NCBI RefSeq assembly: GCF_004684345.1 | Contig: NZ_CP038469.1 | Coordinates: 2,232,001 to 2,296,000 of the forward strand | Length of the DNA: 64,000 bases | From: Citrobacter tructae | GTDB lineage: Bacteria > Pseudomonadota > Gammaproteobacteria > Enterobacterales > Enterobacteriaceae | Direction: 5' to 3' | Shown here: positions 36,036 to 47,350 of the stretch, in pieces | How the letters are laid out: each line of letters starts with the position of its first letter | Position numbering within the stretch: the first letter of the stretch is position 1 | The notes under the pieces: generated by a model | What the model saw: the letters and a program-made list of their open reading frames with translations, nothing else | Database searches by the model: none | Told to the model about the DNA's origin: nothing | Made by a program: the position numbers and the translations under genes

Positions 36036-36659
36036 TTAGTACTCAGAAGGCAAATGGTTAACGCTTACCAGTTTGCCTTTATTCATTTCAATGTAACCAC
36101 CTTTACGCAGTGCCGCGAGGACTTCAGCGACAACAGAGCGTGAAATTCGTGTGCGCTGGTGAATATAATTCATAACGCCGATACGCAAGCGTAGCGTTTC
36201 GTCCCACTCAATCATGGTTATCAGCGTAGCACGGATTTGCTTGTATGAATTATGTCCAATCAACTGCAAATCACGTAATTCCAGTATTTTATTTTGCCAG
36301 GCTAGCCAACAAAAAGCTTCCCGCCACAGTTGATATTGTTCAATTATATTAATCGTTTGAGATGCTGGAAGATGATATCCATAACAGTTACTTTCTGTCA
36401 TTAATTTGTATTGCACATCATTTTTCATTACACCGTCAGCAAGTCCCATGATAAAAGGAGCCTGTGCAATACCCACTAATATATTCTCATCTCGCCGCAA
36501 GGAAATTACACCATTTAAAATAACAAAGGTGTCATCATGATTTACATCACTAGAATATATGATTTGCTTTTCATTTTCACAGTCAAAATAAGTTCCATAT
36601 GTAGACAAACATTTATCTAACTTACCAAATTCCTGAAGTGGCTTATTCATAGATAACAT
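36036..36659 (-). CDS. iprA: IprA/YaiV regulator-like protein
   Basis: This 207-residue protein matches E. coli YaiV, called IprA in Salmonella (inhibitor of peroxide resistance). It has a CRP-like cyclic-nucleotide-fold N-terminal region and a C-terminal HTH (about 150-200, RISRSVVAEVLAALRKGGYIEM). Its stop lies next to the convergent ampH stop. It is AT-rich compared with core genes. Confidence 0.88.
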   Translation of the reverse strand: MLSMNKPLQEFGKLDKCLSTYGTYFDCENEKQIIYSSDVNHDDTFVILNGVISLRRDENILVGIAQAPFIMGLADGVMKNDVQYKLMTESNCYGYHLPASQTINIIEQYQLWREAFCWLAWQNKILELRDLQLIGHNSYKQIRATLITMIEWDETLRLRIGVMNYIHQRTRISRSVVAEVLAALRKGGYIEMNKGKLVSVNHLPSEY

Positions 36660-36679
36660 TTTCGCACTCCTTGCAATAA

Positions 36680-36705
36680 ATGCCCGTCAAATCCGTGACG
36701 GGCAT
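36680..36705. terminator. Terminator between iprA and the autotransporter
   Basis: ATGCCCGTCA pairs with TGACGGGCAT around a 6-base loop. T-rich sequence follows on both strands. By orientation it ends the minus-strand autotransporter transcript before iprA. Confidence 0.75.
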
Positions 36706-36748
36706 TTTTCTGGATTAAATTATCTTGACTTTCTCTGTAAGAAAATTC

Positions 36749-39679
<2,931 letters not shown>

Positions 39680-40184
39680 TTGTCATCCCTCCTCAGGGAC
39701 GTAATATAGTTGATCCATCAATTATTAATGCATAGAAAACATTTTTATGTTCCGCAGAAACGATTATGCGACGTCACAGACGAAAGGTTCAATTAGTCTT
39801 TACCTTAAGTCCGAAAACGGACAATAAATAAAACAACCAAACACACACTATAAAAAATACAGAATAACGTTCAATTTCATCACATTAAAAGAAACCAGAA
39901 CATTAAACCCATAAGGTTGATCTATCATTTAAAATGAAAACAAAAAACATGGGAATAAATCCCATTAAAAGATTCAAAACTTAACCAAACATTAAATAAA
40001 ACTTAAGCCACATCAAAACCAATCGATATCTAAAATGACAAACATCACAAAAATATAAATAACATATATTCAAGATGGCATAATAAGAGCTAAACATCAC
40101 CCACATAAGGCCAACTTTCGTAAAACACCCACACACAGGATGAGGTATACTGCTGCCTTCAATTCCACAAACATCAGGCATACC
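39680..40184. promoter_or_regulatory. 505-base AT-rich gap upstream of the autotransporter and hemB
   Basis: The gap is very AT-rich with many A/T runs, typical of H-NS-bound enterobacterial promoters. It must hold the divergent autotransporter and hemB promoters. No gene is supported in it. Confidence 0.45.
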
Positions 40185-41159
40185 ATGACAGACCTAATCC
40201 AACGCCCTCGCCGCCTGCGCAAATCACCTGCGCTGCGCGCTATGTTTGAAGAGACAACACTCAGCTTAAATGACCTGGTGTTGCCGATCTTTGTTGAAGA
40301 AGAACTCGACGATTACAAAGCCATCGAGGCCATGCCCGGCGTGATGCGCATTCCGGAAAAACACCTGGCACGCGAGATTGAACGCATTGCCAATGCCGGC
40401 ATCCGCTCGGTGATGACCTTTGGTATTTCCCACCACACGGATGACACCGGCAGCGATGCCTGGAAAGAAGACGGGCTGGTGGCGCGTATGTCCCGCATCT
40501 GTAAGCAAACCGTACCGGAAATGATCGTCATGTCCGATACCTGCTTCTGTGAATACACTTCGCACGGTCACTGTGGGGTATTATGCGATCACGGCGTGGA
40601 TAACGATTTAACCCTTACCAACCTCGGCAAGCAGGCGGTGGTAGCTGCCGCTGCGGGCGCAGATTTCATCGCCCCTTCCGCTGCAATGGACGGCCAGGTA
40701 CAGGCTATTCGCCAGGCGCTGGACGCTGCGGGCTTCACCGATACCGCCATCATGTCCTACTCCACCAAGTTTGCCTCATCGTTCTACGGCCCGTTCCGTG
40801 AAGCAGCGGGTACTGCGCTAAAAGGCGATCGTAAAACTTATCAGATGAACCCGATGAACCGTCGCGAAGCTATTCGTGAATCGCTGCTGGATGAAGCACA
40901 GGGCGCAGACTGCCTGATGGTGAAACCGGCTGGCGCGTACCTGGATATTCTGCGTGATATTCGCGAACGCACCGAACTGCCGATTGGCGCTTATCAGGTC
41001 AGCGGTGAATACGCGATGATTAAGTTCGCAGCGATGGCGGGTGCTATAGATGAAGAGAAAGTGGTGCTGGAAAGCTTAGGTTCAATCAAACGCGCTGGCG
41101 CGGATCTGATCTTCAGCTACTTCGCACTGGATCTGGCTGAGAAAAGAATCCTGCGCTAA
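40185..41159 (+). CDS. hemB: Delta-aminolevulinic acid dehydratase HemB
   Basis: The 324-residue enzyme condenses two 5-aminolevulinates to porphobilinogen in haem synthesis. The zinc-site cysteines are in DTCFCEYTSHGHCG. The two active-site lysines are in YSTKFASSFYGPFREA and LMVKPAGAYLD. The start at 40185 (MTDLIQRPRR) gives the E. coli length. Confidence 0.98.
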   Translation: MTDLIQRPRRLRKSPALRAMFEETTLSLNDLVLPIFVEEELDDYKAIEAMPGVMRIPEKHLAREIERIANAGIRSVMTFGISHHTDDTGSDAWKEDGLVARMSRICKQTVPEMIVMSDTCFCEYTSHGHCGVLCDHGVDNDLTLTNLGKQAVVAAAAGADFIAPSAAMDGQVQAIRQALDAAGFTDTAIMSYSTKFASSFYGPFREAAGTALKGDRKTYQMNPMNRREAIRESLLDEAQGADCLMVKPAGAYLDILRDIRERTELPIGAYQVSGEYAMIKFAAMAGAIDEEKVVLESLGSIKRAGADLIFSYFALDLAEKRILR

Positions 41160-41173
41160 CGTTGTTGTTCCAT

Positions 41174-41197
41174 GCCGGATGGCGTAAACCATCCGGC
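41174..41197 (+). terminator. REP-like hairpin after hemB
   Basis: GCCGGATGG pairs perfectly with CCATCCGGC around CGTAAA, 14 bases after the hemB stop. It is a single REP-type palindrome that can also stop or stabilise the transcript. Confidence 0.65.
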
Positions 41198-41675
41198 CTG
41201 TTATCGCCAGCCTAAAGACTCTAACGAGTACCAGCGCTCAGCGTCTTGCTGTTTATGATTCATTCTGAAAGTAATACCCCCTCTGGAATTCATCATTACA
41301 ACCAATATAAATTATTTGTAAATGAAGACTAAATTGACATATGTATTCCATTTTTATATTTGAAGGTATAGTTATAGTGCAATTTAATAATCTCATCATC
41401 TAATTTTAAAAAATCAATCACCCAGAAAAATAAAACCAATAAAAATAAGAAATGCATTCACTTTATTTATTGATTAATAAAACATATCCTAACCTTCAAT
41501 AAATATTGTTTCTTTTGACTCATCAAGTTACATGTTGTAATATCTTTATTGCGACAAACACACTAACCCCTCCTGTCTTTCCAACAAGAGCTTTTAATAT
41601 CTGCAAAACAGATATTGTGTTTATATTCATTGAATACCCGGATAACACTTTCATAGAAAAGTGAAGGATTTGATC
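41198..41675. promoter_or_regulatory. AT-rich gap upstream of the yaiSPXO operon
   Basis: About 480 bases, strongly AT-rich from about 41320 on, with no supported gene. In E. coli the tauABCD operon lies at this junction; here nothing of it is seen. It must contain the yaiS promoter, and its composition suggests H-NS silencing. Confidence 0.45.
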
Positions 41676-42317
41676 ATGATTACATTATACCAAAAAGGGA
41701 TATTAGCAATAGGTGCGCATCCGGACGATATTGAACTCGGATGTGGTGCCTCGTTATCCCGCTTAATAAAAGAAGGCTATCACGTTACTGCCGTCGTCAT
41801 GACCGCAGGGGCTGAAGGGTGCGTTTTAAAAGCCGACCGACACGCAGAATCTCAATCGGCATTAACATCATTAGGCTGCCACCAGGTTTTTCATTTTCAT
41901 TTTGAGGACACACGAACACCGTACTTTGTTGATACGATGATCAAATCACTTGAAGACGTCATCACAAATCACATTCCCACACGAATCAATATCGTGCGAG
42001 CTTATACTATGCATGATTCTGACCGGCATCAGGATCATCGTGCGGTACATAAGGCTTCTATCGTTGCCTGCCGAAATATTCCCCAGGTTCTTGGTTATGA
42101 AACCCCCAGTACCTGGCTGACGTTTGTTCCCCAGGTCTTTGAAAACGTCAGTGAGAACTGTTTTATTCAAAAACTTCGTGCGCTTTCATTTCATCAAAGC
42201 CAGCAGCAACGTGATTATATGCGTACAGAACGTCTGCGTACCGTAGCCCAATTCAGAGGACAACAGGCCGGATGTGAATTATCTGAAGGTTTTGTTGTTC
42301 ACAAAATGATTCTCTAA
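41676..42317 (+). CDS. yaiS: PIG-L family N-deacetylase YaiS
   Basis: This 213-residue zinc-dependent deacetylase of the PIG-L/LmbE family has the metal motif AHPDD (His15, Asp17, Asp18) and a second motif around DRHQDHRAV. The family removes acetyl groups from N-acetyl sugars. The ATG at 41676 follows GAAGGA; the earlier GTG at 41661 is less likely. It is the first gene of a four-gene operon; yaiP starts 4 bases after its stop. E. coli YaiS is annotated as somewhat shorter, as I recall. The glycan substrate is unknown. Confidence 0.85.
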   Translation: MITLYQKGILAIGAHPDDIELGCGASLSRLIKEGYHVTAVVMTAGAEGCVLKADRHAESQSALTSLGCHQVFHFHFEDTRTPYFVDTMIKSLEDVITNHIPTRINIVRAYTMHDSDRHQDHRAVHKASIVACRNIPQVLGYETPSTWLTFVPQVFENVSENCFIQKLRALSFHQSQQQRDYMRTERLRTVAQFRGQQAGCELSEGFVVHKMIL

Positions 42318-42321
42318 TTAT

Positions 42322-43518
42322 ATGAAAACACTAATTTTTATTATGATGAGCCTGTGTATATTACTCTGGCTCCTCACAACCTTAAAACGAAAACCTAGTT
42401 TACGTAAAGACAGTATTGACGCCATTATTCCGGCCTATAACGAAGGCCCTTGTCTGGCACAATCGCTGGAAAATTTGTTATTAAATCCCTATTTTCATCG
42501 CGTCATATGTGTAAACGATGGCTCCACGGATGATACCGAAGCCATTATGCATAAGGTGAAAGAAAAATGGGGCGATCGCCTGATTACCGTGACGCAAAAG
42601 AATACCGGAAAAGGTGGCGCCTTAATGAATGGATTAAATTATGCCACCTGTGAGCAGGTTTTTTTAAGCGATGCTGACACCTATGTCCCTCCTGATGGTG
42701 ACGGTATGGGATTCATGTTAGCGGAAATAGAAAATGGCGCCGATGCCGTTGGCGGAATCCCCTCAACACATCTGTCTGGTGCTGGGTTGCTGCCACATAT
42801 CCGTGCAACGGTAAAACTTCCAATGATCATCATGAAGCGGACATTACAGCAGTTGCTCGGCGGCGCGCCTTTTATTATCAGCGGAGCCTGCGGCATGTTT
42901 CGTACTGACGTGCTGCGCAAATTTGGCTTTTCCGATCGAACCAAAGTGGAGGATCTGGATTTAACCTGGACCCTGGTCGCAAATGGTTATTGTATCCGTC
43001 AGGTAAACCGTTGCATTGTTTATCCTCAGGAGTGCAATACCCTGGGCGATGAATGGAAACGATGGCGGCGCTGGATCGTGGGCTATGCCGTTTGCATGCG
43101 TCTGCATAAGTCACTCATCCTCAGCAGATTCGGCATCTTCAGCATACTCCCAATGGTGCTGGTCGTGTTGTTTGGCGTAGCAACCTACTTCATTACATGG
43201 CAGGACATCACGCTCACTATTGGCCCGCATGCGATTGTGCTTTCCTTGTTTCCCATTATTTGGGTTGGAGTGGTTTGCTCAATTGGAGCATTTAGTGCCT
43301 GGTATCACCGATGCTGGAAACTTATTTTCCTTGCGCCTTTTTCTGTTTTTTATGTACTTCTGGCTTATTTAATTTGGATTGTATATGGATTTATTGCCTT
43401 TTTTACTGGACGTGAACCCCTACGTGACAAACCCACACGCTATACCGCGGTGGTGGATGCGCCAAACAATTACGCCCACCCAGCTACCCACGGTGGTGAA
43501 GAACTATCTAAAGCTTAG
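42322..43518 (+). CDS. yaiP: Membrane family 2 glycosyltransferase YaiP
   Basis: This 398-residue processive-type GT2 resembles E. coli YaiP at the same length. It has an N-terminal membrane span (about 3-20), a GT-A domain with NDGSTD (Asp66), the DxD SDAD (117-119), the catalytic TKVEDLD (Glu210/Asp211) and WKRWRRW (245-251) in the QxxRW place, then about three C-terminal spans (about 270-375). This layout is that of PgaC/hyaluronan/cellulose-synthase-like enzymes that make and export a beta-glycan. It overlaps yaiX by about 62 bases. Confidence 0.88.
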   Translation: MKTLIFIMMSLCILLWLLTTLKRKPSLRKDSIDAIIPAYNEGPCLAQSLENLLLNPYFHRVICVNDGSTDDTEAIMHKVKEKWGDRLITVTQKNTGKGGALMNGLNYATCEQVFLSDADTYVPPDGDGMGFMLAEIENGADAVGGIPSTHLSGAGLLPHIRATVKLPMIIMKRTLQQLLGGAPFIISGACGMFRTDVLRKFGFSDRTKVEDLDLTWTLVANGYCIRQVNRCIVYPQECNTLGDEWKRWRRWIVGYAVCMRLHKSLILSRFGIFSILPMVLVVLFGVATYFITWQDITLTIGPHAIVLSLFPIIWVGVVCSIGAFSAWYHRCWKLIFLAPFSVFYVLLAYLIWIVYGFIAFFTGREPLRDKPTRYTAVVDAPNNYAHPATHGGEELSKA

Positions 43519-44086
43519 CGAACAGCATAATAAGTCAGTATCCATTGCACCTGGCGTTGTTATTGATGAAAGCGCGGGAGCCGTGACGATCGGTGCTGGC
43601 AGTAAAATTTGTCATGGTGCAGTTATTCAGGGGCCAGTCGTAATTGGAGCAGATTGCATTATTGGCAATTACGCCTTTATTCGACCTGGTTGCTTAATTG
43701 GCAATCAAGTACGTATTGGCTATGGCACCGAAATCAAAAACGCAGTATTGGAATCGACGGCCACCATCGGTCCCCAATGCTTTATTTCTGATTCGGTTAT
43801 TGGCAAAGGCGCTTACCTGGGCGCGCAGGTAAGAACCAGCAATCATCGCCTCGATGGTAAAACCGTGCATGTCAGGCTGGACGATGAAGACATTGATACC
43901 GGCTGCGAAAAATTAGGGTGTTATATCGGTCCCGGCGCGCGGCTTGGTGTTCAGGTCATTATTTTACCAGGCCGATATATCGCAGCTGAAAGCACGATTG
44001 GCCCACGGATAACCATCGAGCAAAACCTGCCAAAAGGTAAATACATCCTCAAACAAGAGATCTCCTGTCTCGTAGGTGAAGAATAA
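43457..44086 (+). CDS. yaiX: Left-handed beta-helix acyltransferase YaiX
   Basis: The ~209-residue protein is built of hexapeptide repeats (VTIGAGSKICHGAVIQG, VVIGADCIIGNYAFIRP, and so on, about residues 35-190), the trimeric acetyl- or nucleotidyl-transferase fold. It probably acetylates a sugar or sugar nucleotide. In E. coli K-12 yaiX is a pseudogene split by an IS; here it is intact. The start is uncertain: the ATG at 43457 after GGTGG is preferred; the frame stays open back to 43379. It overlaps yaiP upstream and shares its last base region with yaiO (TAATG). Confidence 0.8.
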   Translation: MRQTITPTQLPTVVKNYLKLSEQHNKSVSIAPGVVIDESAGAVTIGAGSKICHGAVIQGPVVIGADCIIGNYAFIRPGCLIGNQVRIGYGTEIKNAVLESTATIGPQCFISDSVIGKGAYLGAQVRTSNHRLDGKTVHVRLDDEDIDTGCEKLGCYIGPGARLGVQVIILPGRYIAAESTIGPRITIEQNLPKGKYILKQEISCLVGEE

Positions 44087-44865
44087 TGAAAAGGACTTTA
44101 TTTGTATCGTTGATACTCGGCACGGCTTCTCTCCCGGCAAAAGCAACCGACCTGAAGCTGACAGCCGGATACGATTTTACTGATTATTCGGCAGGGCATG
44201 GCACCCGTAACGTCATGTTCAGCGAATTAAAGACGCAGATTGACAATGGTGCCGCGATTTTCAATATTTCCGAAGGCAGACGCGATTACGACAACGGTGA
44301 ATCATGGAACGCGTTACGTGGCCGCGCGACCGTTTGGTATAACTGGAATCAGTGGTTATCAACAAAAACGGGTCTGGCAATTGCCGAAAACACCCCCGTT
44401 TTTGCCAGACGCGATGCTCAGCAGGATATCAGCGTAAAAGTTCTGCCTAAAACCGTGTTTACCTTTGGTTATCGCTATGCCAACTACTTTGATGATACGG
44501 ACGTCAATGCTTTTTCAGGCGGAATATCGCTGTATACCGGACCGTTTATCACCTCATGGCGTTATACGCATTACGATACCGAAGATGCAGGGGGAAGCTA
44601 TAGCCACATCGTTTCACTGCGTCTGAACGACCTGAACGGTAAAGGAAATACGCAGCTCTGGCTAAGCCGCGGAACGGGAGCATATACCTATGACTGGTCA
44701 CCTGACACCAAAAAAGGCACGTTAAAAAGCATCAGCCTGCGTCGCAATCAGCCGCTGACCGAGCAATTAACTCTCGGTCTTACACTCGGCAAACAATGGT
44801 ATGACACGCCGGTTGATAGCTATCACAGCCAGCAAATTCTCGCCGATCTCACCTGGCTGTTTTAA
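44086..44865 (+). CDS. yaiO: YaiO outer-membrane beta-barrel protein
   Basis: This 259-residue protein has a signal peptide (about 1-20, ending PAKA) and an all-beta body of alternating aromatic strands ending in LTWLF, typical of an outer-membrane barrel. It belongs to the YaiO family (E. coli YaiO is about 257 residues). It overlaps yaiX by one base, so the four genes are translationally linked. An export pore or surface anchor for the YaiSPX product is inferred. Confidence 0.87.
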   Translation: MKRTLFVSLILGTASLPAKATDLKLTAGYDFTDYSAGHGTRNVMFSELKTQIDNGAAIFNISEGRRDYDNGESWNALRGRATVWYNWNQWLSTKTGLAIAENTPVFARRDAQQDISVKVLPKTVFTFGYRYANYFDDTDVNAFSGGISLYTGPFITSWRYTHYDTEDAGGSYSHIVSLRLNDLNGKGNTQLWLSRGTGAYTYDWSPDTKKGTLKSISLRRNQPLTEQLTLGLTLGKQWYDTPVDSYHSQQILADLTWLF

Positions 44866-44868
44866 ATC

Positions 44869-44889
44869 TCTCCCCCACGATGGGGGAGA
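44869..44889 (+). terminator. Hairpin ending the yaiSPXO operon
   Basis: TCTCCCCC pairs with GGGGGAGA around ACGAT, a perfect 8-bp G/C-rich stem three bases after the yaiO stop. T-run absent. Confidence 0.6.
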
Positions 44890-44948
44890 ATCAACCCCCA
44901 ATGAAATAGCCATTCTCTCAGCCCTCACGCCGCCATCCGGTAATCAAT

Positions 44949-44979
44949 GCCTGATGCGCTACGCTTATCCGCTCTACAA
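44949..44979. repeat. Degenerate REP element
   Basis: GCCTGATGCGCTACGCTTAT followed by CCGCTCTACAA matches the enterobacterial REP layout with a damaged right arm. It lies between yaiO and the uhpA-like gene. Confidence 0.6.
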
Positions 44980-45003
44980 CACCCGGCAAATTATTGCGAT
45001 TTT

Positions 45004-45055
45004 GTTACATTCGTTACATATCCGCGCCACGGTGATTGCCAGCGCGGCGCTGGCA
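45004..45055. promoter_or_regulatory. Direct repeat and 19-bp palindrome upstream of the uhpA-like gene
   Basis: GTTACAT is repeated at 45004 and 45013 (9-base phase). Next, TGCCAGCGCGGCGCTGGCA (45037-45055) is a perfect 9-bp inverted repeat with a 1-base centre, 39 bases before the ATG. It is probably an operator or an RNA hairpin; the cognate protein is not known. Confidence 0.5.
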
Positions 45056-45094
45056 GGCATCATAGACGCCATTGTCAGGCAAGAGAGTAATATC

Positions 45095-45724
45095 ATGATT
45101 CATGTTGTGCTGGTGGATGACCATGTGGTGGTGCGTTCCGGCTTTGCGCAATTACTCAGTCTCGAAGAAGATCTCGACGTTATCGGTCAGTACAGCAGTG
45201 CAGCAGAGGCCTGGCCCGCATTACTGCGCGACAACGTCAGCGTGGCGGTGATGGACATCGCCATGCCGGATGAAAACGGTCTGAGCCTGTTAAAACGCCT
45301 GCGGGCACAGAAGCCCAACTTTCGCGCCATTATTCTCAGTATTTATGACTCCCCCACGTTCGTGCAAAGCGCGCTGGATGCCGGCGCCAGCGGCTATCTG
45401 ACTAAACGCTGCGGACCGGAGGAACTGGTGCAGGCAGTGCGTTCGGTAGGATTGGGCGGGCATTACCTGTGCTCCGACGCGCTGCGGGCGTTACGCGGTG
45501 GCGAACAACCCGCGCAGGTACTGGAAGTACTGACCCCTCGTGAGCGCGAAGTGTTTGATCTACTGGTTAAAGGCGACAGCGTGAAAGAGGTAGCCTTCAA
45601 GCTCGATCTCAGCCACAAAACGGTCCACGTCCACCGCGCGAACGTGCTGGGCAAACTGCAATGCCACAGCACCATCGATCTGGTGCATTTTGCGCTCGAC
45701 CACCAATTGCTGACGGGGCATTGA
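45095..45724 (+). CDS. UhpA-like response regulator
   Basis: The 209-residue NarL/FixJ-family regulator has a receiver domain (Asp8/Asp9 in VDDH, phospho-acceptor Asp54 in VMDIAMPD, Lys in GYLTKR) and a LuxR-type HTH (about 144-200, LTPREREVFDLL). It is close to UhpA, the activator of hexose-phosphate uptake. The start at 45095 is set by homology; the ORF extends upstream but has no support. It overlaps the kinase gene by one base (TGATG). It probably activates the downstream uhpC/afu genes. Confidence 0.88.
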   Translation: MIHVVLVDDHVVVRSGFAQLLSLEEDLDVIGQYSSAAEAWPALLRDNVSVAVMDIAMPDENGLSLLKRLRAQKPNFRAIILSIYDSPTFVQSALDAGASGYLTKRCGPEELVQAVRSVGLGGHYLCSDALRALRGGEQPAQVLEVLTPREREVFDLLVKGDSVKEVAFKLDLSHKTVHVHRANVLGKLQCHSTIDLVHFALDHQLLTGH

Positions 45725-47265
45725 TGTCGCGCTCGACTCGCCATTGGGTGATCTCCCTGTTTATCCTGCTGGCCTGGGGTTCGGGCTGGTTGATGTTATG
45801 GACGCTGGGATTTTACCTGACCCACAACGGTCAACAGGCGGCGTTATTTCTGCCACACGGCGTCTATCTCGCGTTGCTGATCCTGCTTTCACGCCGCTAC
45901 TGGCCCGCACTGATTCTGCCACCGGTGCTGATGCTGTTCTGGCTACACAGCGAACAATTATTAAACAGCTACATTCTGCTGGCAGCACCGCTGATAAGTC
46001 TGGTACCCGCAAGTATCGGCCAGTCATACTGGCACCGCTTCCCGCTCTACTGGCAGCGATTAACGCTATTGCTGGCCGCTGTGACCATCACCTCGCTGCT
46101 CAATACCGCCCTGCTATCACCCTTTATTCAAAGTCCGGCAACGTTGATTGGCCTGGCGTCGTTTACCGGTGGCGTGCTGTTGACGCCATTTGTTTATCTG
46201 ATCTACGAATTTCTGCGCCAGCAGCACCGCTATCATTTGCTTGGACTGGACACCAGCAATCCGCCGCTGCGCACCTCGCTTATCATCTGGTGTAGCCTGT
46301 TTTTTATCATCGGTATCGGCACACAGATGGTACTGTCACCGGACATCGAGCGCCTGCTGCTGATCGTAGTATTCTTGCCGAACGTGGTGATGGCGTGGAA
46401 ATTTGGCTGGCAGGGCGGCGTGTTGTCCGGACTGCTTGGCAGTATGATGATCACCATCGCCCGTCAGGTAGGTGTGGGGTTCAGCAATTTGCTAGAGCTG
46501 GAGATTTTCCTCGCGACCCAGGCACTACTGGGCATTGGTCTTGGGATCGCAATCAGCCGTCAGCAGCATTTAGCGCAGAACCTGCATCATTATCGCCAGC
46601 GTCTGGAAGCCGAGCTAACGGCGCGACGTGCGCTGACCGAACAGTTGATCCGCACTGAAGAAAATACGCGTAAGAGCCTGGCGCGGGAGCTTCATGACGA
46701 AATTGGTCAGAACATTACCGCCATTCAGATCCACTCGCAGTTGGTCAAGCGGGCGCAGGATCCACAGCAAACGCTGGATGCGGCGAATCAGATCAACGAC
46801 CTTGCACGACGCATTCATCACTCCACCCGCCAGTTGCTGCGCCAGCTACGTCCTCCCGCGCTTGATGAACTCTCCTTTAAAGAGGCACTCCATCATCTGG
46901 TGAATGAATTTGCCTTTGCCGAACGGGGCATTCGCTGCCGGTTTGACTACCAGCTTGAAAATACGCCAGACAATGAAACCGTCCGCTTTACGCTGTACCG
47001 CCTGCTGCAGGAGTTGCTCAACAACGTCTGTAAACATGCCAATGCCAGCGAGGTGACGATTACCCTACGCCAGCGGGAACAGCGCTTGTATCTGCACGTT
47101 GAAGACAACGGTGTAGGTATTCTTCCTGAAAAAATTCCCGGCTTCGGTATCCAGGGGATGCGTGAGCGGGTGAGCGCCCTCGGCGGTGAGCTAACGCTCG
47201 AATCGAACAACGGCACGCGGGTAATTGTTAACTTGCCCACAAATTTGCAACAAACCAGCCGGTAA
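45724..47265 (+). CDS. UhpB-like membrane histidine kinase
   Basis: This 513-residue sensor kinase has a MASE1-type region of about eight membrane spans (residues 8-290), a HisKA_3 dimerisation helix with phospho-His324 in ARELHDEIGQN, and a HATPase domain (NVCKHANAS, DNGVGI, GIQGMRERV). This is the layout of UhpB. In the Uhp model it is activated by the UhpC sensor when an external sugar phosphate is bound. It is translationally coupled to the regulator gene. Confidence 0.88.
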   Translation: MSRSTRHWVISLFILLAWGSGWLMLWTLGFYLTHNGQQAALFLPHGVYLALLILLSRRYWPALILPPVLMLFWLHSEQLLNSYILLAAPLISLVPASIGQSYWHRFPLYWQRLTLLLAAVTITSLLNTALLSPFIQSPATLIGLASFTGGVLLTPFVYLIYEFLRQQHRYHLLGLDTSNPPLRTSLIIWCSLFFIIGIGTQMVLSPDIERLLLIVVFLPNVVMAWKFGWQGGVLSGLLGSMMITIARQVGVGFSNLLELEIFLATQALLGIGLGIAISRQQHLAQNLHHYRQRLEAELTARRALTEQLIRTEENTRKSLARELHDEIGQNITAIQIHSQLVKRAQDPQQTLDAANQINDLARRIHHSTRQLLRQLRPPALDELSFKEALHHLVNEFAFAERGIRCRFDYQLENTPDNETVRFTLYRLLQELLNNVCKHANASEVTITLRQREQRLYLHVEDNGVGILPEKIPGFGIQGMRERVSALGGELTLESNNGTRVIVNLPTNLQQTSR

Positions 47266-47272
47266 CCAGGAA

Positions 47273-47296
47273 AAAGTCTTAGTCACTGCGGACTTT
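47273..47296. promoter_or_regulatory. Dyad in the uhpB/uhpC-like gap
   Basis: AAAGTC and GACTTT form an inverted repeat with a 12-base spacer just after the kinase stop. A TATAGT hexamer lies about 30 bases downstream (near 47325), so a separate promoter for the MFS-afu genes may start here. Assignment is tentative. Confidence 0.4.
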
Positions 47297-47350
47297 CTCT
47301 CATCCCCTTTCGATTTCACTTTCCTATAGTCAGCACAAACGGAGACTGCC

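Noticed and set aside
41661..41675. GTG start for yaiS
   Set aside because: GAAGGA lies inside these codons at the right distance for the ATG at 41676, so the GTG is not needed.
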